Origin: Callorhinus ursinus
Lineage: Eukaryota > Chordata > Mammalia > Carnivora > Otariidae
Length of the DNA stretch: 64,000 nucleotides
Assembly: GCF_003265705.1 (NCBI RefSeq)
Contig: NW_020312867.1
Coordinates: forward strand, 10,329,228 to 10,393,227
Direction of reading: 5' to 3'
A program made the position numbers and the translations under genes. Positions 56,605 to 64,000 of the stretch are shown one piece after another. How positions within the stretch are numbered: position 1 is the stretch's first letter; each line of letters starts with the position of its first letter. The notes beneath the pieces were generated by a model. It did no database searches, was not told the origin of the DNA, and saw nothing but the letters and a program-made list of their open reading frames with translations.

Positions 56605-58431
56605 TCAGCTTTGATGTCCAAGACCCCGAACTCCCGCCTGCCTGGCGTGGTTCTTCCTGGTCACGTGGACCAGATCGTGTTCCAAGTGAAGGATGTGGCT
56701 CTGCACTCGGTCGTCGATGGGGAAGGAAGTCAGGTACCTCTTGACCATAGCGAAGTAAGCCATGGCCTCCCCGAAGCTGGGCACAGGCACCTCGTCACCA
56801 TCCTCCTCCTCATCTTCATCGTCTTCGTCATCTTCATCCTCCTCCTCTTCCTCCTCTTCCTCACTGTCAGACTCAGAGTCCTCTGCACCCTCCAGAAAGT
56901 GGAGGGTAGGGCACTGGGCCTCCTCCTGGGCGCTGTAGCCCCCGAAGCTGCCACCAGCTTCCACTACCCCCTGGGCCCAGTCCTCAGCCTCCAACCCCTC
57001 AGAGGAGCTCTCTTCCTCCTCTTCCTCCTCCTCTTCCTCACTGTCATCAACATCACCCTCCTCTTCCACCTCCTCTTCCTCCCCCAGCTCCTCTCCTTCC
57101 CCCCCTTCCTCCTCCTCCTCGCCTTCCTCCTCCTCCTCCTCCTCCTCCCCTTCCCCCTCCTCCTCCTCCTCCTCCTCCTCCTCTTCGTCCTCCTCCTCCT
57201 CGTCCTCCTCTTCCTCCCCCTCACTCTTGAGCGCGGTGGTGATGGCGGCATCTGGGCCACCGCCGAAGCCGGCCTCGCGGAAGCAGGCAGCGATGTCCGA
57301 AGGCTCCACTGCCTGCCAGGCAGCAGCCACGAAGTGCAGCGCCTCCATCAACCCTAGCTGCAGCCCCGAGCGATCCTGGCCCTCCAGCGCGGCCATGGCC
57401 TTGAGGAGCATAGCCTGGCGGTAGTGGCCCTTCACCTGCTGGACTACTCCCCGCTCGAGCGGCTGCACGGTGCCCGGCGGGAAGAAGGCCAGCTGTACGT
57501 GCCGCAGGCCCGAGGTATCCAGGGACTGCGCAGCCAGGCGGCCCGCCAGCAGCAGGACTCGGCGAGACTCCGCGGCCATGCGAGTGTCCAGGGCCTTCAG
57601 GTACTTGGCCAGGGCCTGGGTGGTGACACCGCCCTTCGAGTTGGCGGTGTAGTCGCAGGGCAGGCCGGCTTGGCCCGCGCGGGGCTTGGCCGATTTGCCG
57701 GCCACGAGCGGGGGCAGCTTCTCGCTGCCGTCTGCGTTGGCGCACAGCAGGACACTCAGGCGCTGGGTGGCCCTGCGTGCCCGTCCGTCGCTGCCGCACA
57801 GCCCCGCAGCCTGGTCGGGCAGGAAGTCGTACCACAGACTGGTCTCGATGGCGCTGAACACGTCCTGGGAGGCGTAGCCCTCGGCCACCGACGGCGGCTG
57901 CTCCTCCCGAGCGCGCCAGCCCGTCGAACCCCCGCCGCTGCCCTCCGAGGGGACCGCCGGCGGGCTGGCGGGAGCCGCTGCGGGCCGGGGGGCAGCATTG
58001 CGCGACCGGGCGCGGGCCACACCGCTGCAGGACACCACACCGTGGCGCCGGCGGAAGCGGTCCAGCCAACCGTTGGAGGCGGTGAAGTCGTCCATGCCCA
58101 GCTCCTCGGCTATACGCAGCGCCTTCTCCTTGAGGATGATGCCCTTGACGGGTAGGCCAGCGGCGCGGATCTGCTGGAACCAGGCGATGAGCAGCCCCTC
58201 GAGCTTGTCGTAGGGGGACAGCTTGTTGGTCTTGCGGCAGGTGGAGGCCACACCGTACTTGCGCTCCGACGCCAGGATGGCGCGCTTGTTCTTCAGGATG
58301 GTGCTCAGCGTGGACGGCGGGATGTTGAAGCGCCGCGCGATCTCGCCCTTGCGCAGGTCCGGGTTCTCCTCCACCTCCTGGATGATCCGCGACTTCTCCC
58401 GGAACGTCAGCTGCCGCCGCTTGGGGCCCAT
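56605..58431 (-). CDS. CENPB: CENPB, centromere protein B, single coding exon
   Basis: Binds the 17-bp CENP-B box in centromeric satellite DNA and dimerises to organise centromeric chromatin in the nucleus. It is a domesticated pogo-like transposase. 1,827 nt, 608 residues plus TGA (human about 599). The N-terminus MGPKRRQLTFREKSRI is a psq-type helix-turn-helix (about 1-55), with Gly2-Pro3-Lys4 as the known N-terminal methylation context. A second CENPB-type HTH follows (about 70-135, ending WLDRFRRRHG), then the transposase-like DDE region (about 200-390). Two acidic tracts, Glu-rich then Glu/Asp/Ser-rich, follow, and the C-terminal dimerisation segment ends RKNHARQAGVRGLGHQS. The start is chosen because it gives this conserved N-terminus. 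The intronless state is normal for the gene. Confidence 0.97.
   Translation of the reverse strand: MGPKRRQLTFREKSRIIQEVEENPDLRKGEIARRFNIPPSTLSTILKNKRAILASERKYGVASTCRKTNKLSPYDKLEGLLIAWFQQIRAAGLPVKGIILKEKALRIAEELGMDDFTASNGWLDRFRRRHGVVSCSGVARARSRNAAPRPAAAPASPPAVPSEGSGGGSTGWRAREEQPPSVAEGYASQDVFSAIETSLWYDFLPDQAAGLCGSDGRARRATQRLSVLLCANADGSEKLPPLVAGKSAKPRAGQAGLPCDYTANSKGGVTTQALAKYLKALDTRMAAESRRVLLLAGRLAAQSLDTSGLRHVQLAFFPPGTVQPLERGVVQQVKGHYRQAMLLKAMAALEGQDRSGLQLGLMEALHFVAAAWQAVEPSDIAACFREAGFGGGPDAAITTALKSEGEEEEDEEEEDEEEEEEEEEEGEGEEEEEEEEGEEEEEGGEGEELGEEEEVEEEGDVDDSEEEEEEEEEESSSEGLEAEDWAQGVVEAGGSFGGYSAQEEAQCPTLHFLEGAEDSESDSEEEEEEEEDEDDEDDEDEEEDGDEVPVPSFGEAMAYFAMVKRYLTSFPIDDRVQSHILHLEHDLVHVTRKNHARQAGVRGLGHQS
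57030..57222. repeat. CENPB: Trinucleotide-rich (TCC)n tract encoding the CENPB acidic domain
   Basis: Nearly unbroken TCC/TCT-type triplets on the plus strand (GAG/GAA on the gene strand) encode the poly-Glu tract. Slippage here could explain the longer protein compared with human. Confidence 0.8.
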
Positions 58432-58545
58432 CCCGGCGCGCCCCCCGCCCCGGGGCCCGGCGCCACCGCCGCCGCCCCGGGGCGGGGGGCCCGGGCCCGC
58501 GGCGGGGGGCACCTGGCGGCCTCTCCCGCGCGCCCCGCCCGAGAC
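58432..58545 (-). other. CENPB: CENPB 5' UTR, proximal part
   Basis: Extremely GC-rich leader upstream of the ATG, running into the assembly gap. No stop interrupts the reading frame upstream, but the conserved start at 58431 is decisive. Confidence 0.65.
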
Positions 58546-58945
58546 NNNNNNNNNNNNNNNNNNNNNNNNNNNNNNNNNNNNNNNNNNNNNNNNNNNNNNN
58601 NNNNNNNNNNNNNNNNNNNNNNNNNNNNNNNNNNNNNNNNNNNNNNNNNNNNNNNNNNNNNNNNNNNNNNNNNNNNNNNNNNNNNNNNNNNNNNNNNNNN
58701 NNNNNNNNNNNNNNNNNNNNNNNNNNNNNNNNNNNNNNNNNNNNNNNNNNNNNNNNNNNNNNNNNNNNNNNNNNNNNNNNNNNNNNNNNNNNNNNNNNNN
58801 NNNNNNNNNNNNNNNNNNNNNNNNNNNNNNNNNNNNNNNNNNNNNNNNNNNNNNNNNNNNNNNNNNNNNNNNNNNNNNNNNNNNNNNNNNNNNNNNNNNN
58901 NNNNNNNNNNNNNNNNNNNNNNNNNNNNNNNNNNNNNNNNNNNNN
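58546..58945. other. Assembly gap, 400 N
   Basis: 400 N within a CpG island. It most likely hides the CENPB transcription start site and core promoter. Confidence 0.98.
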
Positions 58946-59045
58946 GCTGCGGCCTGCTGGACCCGGCGGCGCTCGGGCGTCCGGGCGACCAGCGGGCAGG
59001 GGCGCGGTGCCCGGCCTCCGTGCCCGGTGGGCAGCGATTTGCTGC
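58946..59045. promoter_or_regulatory. CENPB: Distal edge of the CENPB CpG island
   Basis: About 100 CpG-rich bases remain after the gap, then composition falls abruptly to AT-rich repeat sequence. Confidence 0.55.
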
Positions 59046-60127
59046 ATATAAAGAATAACAACTGTGCTTTGTGGGTTTTGTTTTGTTACAGCAAAAATAG
59101 TATACGCTCTTTGAGGAAACTGAAAAATACAGGAAACTAAAAATCACCTTTCACCCCAGCACCTGGAGAGATGCGCAGGTAACATTTTGATACGTTTCCT
59201 TCCAGTCTTTTCTCTAGGCTCAAGCAGTTTTCTGTGTAAAAATTTATTGCATAAAACTGGCATCAGATGTATAGACCGTATATCTGGCATCTCCTGCTGT
59301 TTTACCTGGCATCGAGTGATGAGAATTTTGCCACATCGATAAAATATTGCCAACATGCTTTTTAATGGTTGTATATTGTTCCAAGTATGGATGAACACTA
59401 ATCTGTGTAGCCTATTGTTACACATTTAGATTATTTTTATAAGCAACATTACACTTTTACATCTATTTGATAGTAATCCCACAATCCATAGATAAACACT
59501 ATATCTCCGTGTGTCACTTTCTGGGCTTTTCCAAATAATGTCATGTATATAAATATATTAGTATACATACACATGAATCCCTGAAACCTCCTCCTCCACC
59601 ATACACATAAAAATGACATATTCTTAACACAATAAATGCATTGTGGTGTTTTATAAAAGAATCCCTCGGGTGAGGTGTAGTCAAAGAGGAAGGCTGTGAC
59701 CCAGGGGGATGGGCTGAGGACCTGGGGCTGGATAAGGCTTCAAGTGAGTGGGTGTGTCCTAAGAAGAAAAGAGGACCAAGGACAGTGCCCTGGGCTCTCC
59801 AAAGTTAAGGGTTCCAGAAAGGACTAACAAGATATTCATGAAAAACAGCTGAATGGTGTTTCTGGAAGCCAAGGGAAGAAAGGGTAACTCAATGCTGTGT
59901 TAGCGTTTATTTTTCTTTTCATATGTGTATTGGCCATTTGAATCCTGTGAATTTTCTAGTCATACTCTTTGCCCATTTTTCTCTTGTATTTGTCTTTCTG
60001 TGGACTTATAGGAGCTCTTCATAGGCTCTGAACACAAAATCCTTAAGTATATTGCAAATATGCTCTTCCAGCCTGCCAGTTGTCCTTTAATTTAGCCTAG
60101 GGAATCTTAGATATGAGAAGTTTGTAA
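59046..60127 (-). mobile_element. Antisense old L1 fragments upstream of CENPB
   Basis: About 59330-59470 ('ttttaatggttgtatattgt') and 59890-60127 ('attggccatttgaatcctgt', 'tctttgcccatttttctctt') are recognisable antisense L1 text. The stretch between (about 59480-59880) is not recognised. Confidence 0.6.
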
Positions 60128-60328
60128 ACTTTATTTTTTTTAAAGATTTTCTTTATTTATTTGAGAGAGAGAGAGCATGAGCGGAGGGAGGGGCAGAGGG
60201 AGAGGGAGAAGCAGACTCCCTGCTGAGCAGGAAAACCGACATACGGGGACCGACATACTGGGCTCAATCCCAGGACCCCAGGATCATGATCTGAGCCAAA
60301 GGCAGATGCTGAGCCACCCAGGTGCCCC
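60128..60328 (-). repeat. CAN SINE (reverse) inserted into L1
   Basis: 'aaagattttctttatttatt', GA-rich middle, reverse head 'gagccacccaggtgcccc'. A near-identical 'agtttgtaa.ctttaa' flanks it on both sides, and the antisense L1 continues afterwards. Confidence 0.9.
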
Positions 60329-60760
60329 AGTTTGTAACCTTTAAGTAGGCAGGTCTGTCAGTTTTTTTCCTTTACTGCTTCTGGGTTCTGTGTCTTACTT
60401 TCCCACTCCTGAGACATAAGAAAATATTCTTCTAATCACAAGGTCTAGGAGAAAACGTGGGTATATGGTCCCTATGCAAAGGCGAGTATAGGGCTACCTG
60501 TCTGAGACTCCCTACTACATATTTTCAGGAAACCATGTCGACATTTTGGTGATTTCATCCATGTGCATCTATGTCCCACCTGCCTCTTCACCCATCCTGG
60601 CTTATAATCAATGTGTGTTTGGGTGATTGTAATATGGGTGGGTTTATTTTTCCTACTTTACTGAATTTTCCAAGTTTTTTTCAATAAGCAAGTACAATAG
60701 ACCCTTTAAAATGAAAAGGAGAATGGAAAGCTTGCTGAAGGACGCGAAAAATAATGATTA
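60329..60760. other. L1-like continuation and unassigned sequence
   Basis: About 60329-60410 continues the antisense L1 ('ttactgcttctgggttctgt'). 60600-60700 resembles an L1 3' end ('gtgattgtaatatgggtggg'). Nothing coding. Confidence 0.4.
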
Positions 60761-60985
60761 GGTAAGTGAAATGGATTTTCGGCCTAATGGGCAACTTTGG
60801 ACAGCCTGGGCCAAGAGAAGACAAGGTGGACTTTGGACTTGCCTAAGGTGGGGAACTGGAAGAATAGGGCTTACAGAGGGAAGTGGGGGATCCCAGGGTT
60901 CCAGATGGATTGCTCAGTTTAGAAGGAGTGGAAATGGGCCCTATGCCCTGCTACAGGGAGCGTTCCACATATCATACAACTTACC
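60761..60985. other. Unassigned intergenic sequence
   Basis: No repeat or gene recognised; a 73-codon open frame has no familiar sequence. Confidence 0.4.
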
Positions 60986-60989
60986 CATT

Positions 60990-61590
60990 TAGCATATATA
61001 ATTCATAGACACATGCAGCTATCACCACAGTCAATTTTAGAACATTTTTATCACCTTAGAAAGAAATCCCATACCCTTTAGCTGCTATCTCCTTATTCAC
61101 TCCCTGCCCCTTCCTCAGCCCTAAGCAACCACTGATCTACTTTCTGTCTATAGATTTCCCTGTTCTGAATACTTCATATGAATGAAATCATATAATTTGT
61201 GTCTTTTATGACTGGCTTCTTTCACTTAGCATCATGTTTTCAACATTCATGCATGATGAAGCCTCTATGCTTTATTCTTTTCTTACAGCTGAATAATATT
61301 CTATTGTATAGATATATGACATTTTTATCCATTTGTCATTTGATGGACATTTGGATTATTTCTGTGTTTTGACAATTCAGAATGATGCTGCTATAAACAC
61401 TTGTTTGTAAGTTTTTGTGTGGACATGCGTTTTCATTTTACTTGGTTATATACCTAGGAGTGGAATTGCTGGGTCATATGGTAACTCTGTGTTTAATTGT
61501 TTGAGGAACTGCCACATTGAGGTCATGGTCTTTTAATTAACTTAAAAATTATGCCTGTTCTTTGGAAAATATTTTAAAATACTGACAATT
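60990..61590 (-). mobile_element. Antisense L1 (L1M-type) 3' fragment
   Basis: 'ggcttctttcacttagcatc', 'cctaggagtggaattgctgg' and 'gtcatatggtaactctgtgt' are hallmark antisense L1 phrases. Confidence 0.75.
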
Positions 61591-61975
61591 TTTTAAAAGA
61601 TTTTATTTATTCATTTTTTAAAATTTTTATTTATTTGATATAGAGAGACACAGCGAGAGAGGGAACACAAGCAGGGGGAGTGGGAGAGGGAAAACAGGCC
61701 TCCCGCGGAGCAGGGAGCCCAATGCGGGCCTCAATCCCAGGACCCTGGGATCATGACCTGAGCCAAAGGCAGACACCCAACGACTGAGCCACCCAGGTGC
61801 CCCTTATTTATTCATTTGAGAGAGAGAGCACACAGGCAGGAGGAGAGGCAGAGGGAAAGGGAAAGCAGACTCCCCGCTGAGCTGGGAGCTTGATGTGGGG
61901 CTTAATCCCAGGACCTGGAGATCATGACCTGAGCTGAAGTCAGACACCCAACCATCTGAGCCACCCCAGCACCCC
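61591..61975 (-). repeat. CAN SINE (reverse, older) split by a younger SINE
   Basis: The outer copy consists of 61591-61615 and 61804-61975, ending in reverse head text 'gagccaccccagcacccc'. The interruption is flanked by the duplication ttatttattcatt. Confidence 0.88.
61616..61803 (-). repeat. CAN SINE (reverse, younger) nested in the previous copy
   Basis: Full young-type copy ('acacagcgagagagggaaca', 'gcagggggagtgggagaggg') between ttatttattcatt at 61603-61615 and 61804-61816, which is the target-site duplication. Confidence 0.92.
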
Positions 61976-62449
61976 CCAAAACACCCCAAATTTTAAGGAT
62001 AGAAACATTTGATTCCACTAGTCAGGGAATATCCTTGTGGGATACTTTTCTGTTCATATTGTTTTTAATGGGACCACACTTGGCATGATATTTTGTAGCC
62101 CATAATGTGAACATCTTTTCATGTCAGTAATTATTTCCATCAGTGAATTTCAAACTTCTTTTACTCTAGGAATCCTTCTTCAAAAGACCATTTTCTGAAA
62201 GCTCAATATGTAATCTTTCAGATACCAACAATTACTGATTGGGCCCCTGCTGGGTGCCAAGCATCCCTACCTGCCCCCATGCCTGTTCTCTTTAAAAGTT
62301 GCAGGTATTACAAACTATAGATGAGTCATCTCATTAGCTGCTCTCCTATAAGAACACCCAGCTTGCTCTGTGTTTCATTGCTATTAACAGTGACTCAGTG
62401 AACATACATCTGTGTGTACTTTTACCATCTTTTTAAGAGAAATCCCCAG
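61976..62449. other. Old L1-like sequence, nothing coding
   Basis: 'gtgaacatcttttcatgtca' and neighbouring text look like diverged antisense L1. The rest is unassigned. Confidence 0.4.
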
Positions 62450-62625
62450 GGGCGCCTGGGTGACTCAGTCAGTTACGCATCTGCTTTTGGCTCAGGTCAT
62501 GATCCCAGGGTCCTGGCTCAGCGGGGAGTCTGCTTCTCCCTACCCCCTTCCTCCCGCTTGTATTCTCTCTCTCACTCTCTCTCTATCAAATAAATAAAAT
62601 GTTAAAAAAGAAAACGAGAGAGAGA
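62450..62625 (+). repeat. CAN SINE with GA-rich tail
   Basis: Head 'gggcgcctgggtgactcag', shortened middle (the gatcgagccccgcatcgg part is missing), AAATAAATAAAATG tail then (GA)n. 'gagaaatcccYag' flanks it at 62437-62449 and about 62626-62638. Confidence 0.9.
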
Positions 62626-62846
62626 GAGAAATCCCTAGAGGTGGGATATTGGTTCAGGGGCCAACCTTGGACTTGGGCCTATATGAGGTACTGGGAGATG
62701 GGAGGAGAGGCAGATGACTTGGTCCCTGTTCTTCAACAGCTAATCAGCTTGAGGAGATGAAATTCAGGAAGGGGAAAAGAAGATTTCAATAAATAGAGCC
62801 ATACCTTCCAATAGTTCCCTTTTATTTTATTATTTTTTTTTCTTTT

Positions 62847-62943
62847 TAAGTAGGCTCCATCCTGGGCCTCTCATAATCCTGAGATCAAGACCTGAGCTGA
62901 GATCAAGAGTCAGTGTTTAACCGACTGAGCCACCCAGGCACCT
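62847..62943 (-). repeat. CAN SINE fragment (reverse, old)
   Basis: 'tttttaagtaggctccatcc' to 'ctgagccacccaggcacc', an older short subtype related to the copy at 2072. Confidence 0.8.
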
Positions 62944-62954
62944 GCTAATAGTTC

Positions 62955-63165
62955 CCTTTTCAGAATTAATACCGTGTATACCTGCTGCATCAGTGTGAAA
63001 GCTAATAACCTAAATGTTCAGCATTAGGGAAATGAATAAATATATGACATTATGGTACTAATATGGATCCATCTTCAGGTAAAATGAAGAAAGCAAGGGG
63101 TAAAACAATGTTTCACACAGTTTGTTATATTTGTAAAAATATGGACATACACATGCTTGTACATA
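62955..63165 (+). mobile_element. Old L1-type LINE 3' fragment
   Basis: Text such as 'taacctaaatgttcagcatt' and 'gttatatttgtaaaaatatg' resembles old L1 3' sequence. The likely continuation is at about 63700-63870, after a DNA-transposon insertion. Confidence 0.5.
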
Positions 63166-63187
63166 TATAGACCTGCACTGTATACTC

Positions 63188-63680
63188 TGGTAGCCCAGTT
63201 AATCCCCTGTGGCTATTGAGCACTTGAAATGTGGCAAATCCAAGCTGAGATGTGCTGTGAGTGTCAAATGTACAAATGGTACCAAAAAGTATCTAAAATA
63301 TCTAATAATTCTTATATTGATAATATGTTGAAATGATAATATTTTGAATATATGAGGTTAAATAAAATATTAAAATTTCAGCTGTTTCTTTTCATATTTT
63401 TAATGTGGCTACTAGGAAATTTTAAATTATGTCTGTGCCTCTTGGGCTCCTGGGTGGCTCAGTTAAGTGTCTGCCTTCGGCTCAGGTCATGATCCCAGGG
63501 TCCTGGGATCGAGCCCCGCCATCGGGCTCCCTGCTCCACGGGGAGCCTGCTTCTCCTTCTCCCACTCCCCTTGCTTGTGTTCCTGCTCTTGCTGTGTCTC
63601 TCTCTGTCAAATAAATAAAATCTTAAAAAAAAATAAATTATGTATGTGGCTCATATGTGTGCCTCCCATTATGTTTCGAT
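63188..63680. mobile_element. hAT-like DNA transposon remnant with inverted ends, split by a SINE
   Basis: 'tggctattgagcacttgaaa' at the left and 'atgtggctactaggaaattt' at the right are opposed terminal sequences of a short non-autonomous hAT-type element. A CAN SINE at 63446 has jumped into its right side. Confidence 0.5.
63446..63634 (+). repeat. CAN SINE with target-site duplication
   Basis: Young-type copy; aaattatgt flanks it at 63424-63432 and 63635-63643. Confidence 0.92.
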
Positions 63681-64000
63681 TGCCTGGGACTGTCACAGAC
63701 TATCTCCAGAATATGCAACAAATTCATATTGGTGGCTGTCTCTAGGCAGGGGTCCTGAAGGTGTGTGTAGGGTGGGAGACTGACTTTTCACTGTTGTTTT
63801 GCACTGTTTGAATTTTCTCCTTTGTTTGAATTTTCAGTACCATGCCCCAGTTTTTAAAAACCATTTAACATGTCTCAAGCCATGACAGAAAAGGCACTGG
63901 AAAAGTGAGTCCCACACAGAAGATGCTGTGTGGGAACAGGCTTGGAGAAGGATTTTGGAAACGTGTGATAATTTTACCTTCTTTTCTGCCAAGGCACTGG
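63681..64000. other. Window end, LINE-like remnant
   Basis: 63700-63870 resembles the tail of the L1-type fragment begun at 62955. The last 130 bases are unassigned, and CDC25B, the next gene expected by synteny, is not yet visible. Confidence 0.4.

Noticed and set aside
57221..59047. Long Arg/Pro/Gly-rich frames over CENPB, some crossing the N block
   Set aside because: The real frame encodes the full CENP-B domain order; others are alternative frames of GC-rich DNA and include undefined residues.

Overview
This window is nuclear DNA from a carnivoran mammal. It holds about two dozen copies of the tRNA-derived CAN SINE. Their common form ends in C-rich text reading 'ccactccccctgcttgtg', CT-rich sequence and an AATAAA-rich tail. 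I associate that form with arctoid carnivores (bears, seals, mustelids) rather than dogs or cats, but that is recollection and I have not checked it. Gene order matches human 20p13: HSPA12B (+), C20orf27 (-), SPEF1 (-), CENPB (-). Exon boundaries were read base by base. All coding exons join in frame through GT/AG introns, giving proteins of 680, 174, 236 and 608 residues.

Layout. 1-8.3 kb is intergenic, with a decayed L1 3' end, nine clustered SINEs and L2-type remnants. 8.3-28.1 kb is HSPA12B: a CpG-island promoter, a non-coding exon 1, 12 coding exons and an AATAAA at 28051. Its introns carry a FAU processed pseudogene and a second, 164-bp retrocopy fragment. 28.46-42 kb is C20orf27, tail to tail with HSPA12B, with 5 coding exons and a CpG-island promoter near 42 kb. 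Its largest intron holds a 100-N assembly gap inside a poly-G tract. 42.4-49.7 kb is intergenic: an unassigned CpG island, then nested L1, LTR and SINE insertions. 49.7-53.5 kb is SPEF1 (7 exons). Its promoter has an RFX X-box-like site and a ZNF143-like site, and its first intron is a degenerate tandem array. 55.8-58.5 kb is the single-exon CENPB gene, followed upstream by a 400-N gap over its likely promoter. 59-64 kb is old L1, hAT-type and SINE sequence.

Function. The four genes are neighbours, not a pathway: an atypical endothelial HSP70, a small poorly characterised protein, a ciliary microtubule-associated protein and a domesticated pogo-type transposase that binds centromeric DNA. I see no microbial-style operon, CRISPR array or obviously new protein system. 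The most unusual structure is SPEF1 intron 1, where repeats of about 190 bp resemble the exon 1/intron 1 junction itself.
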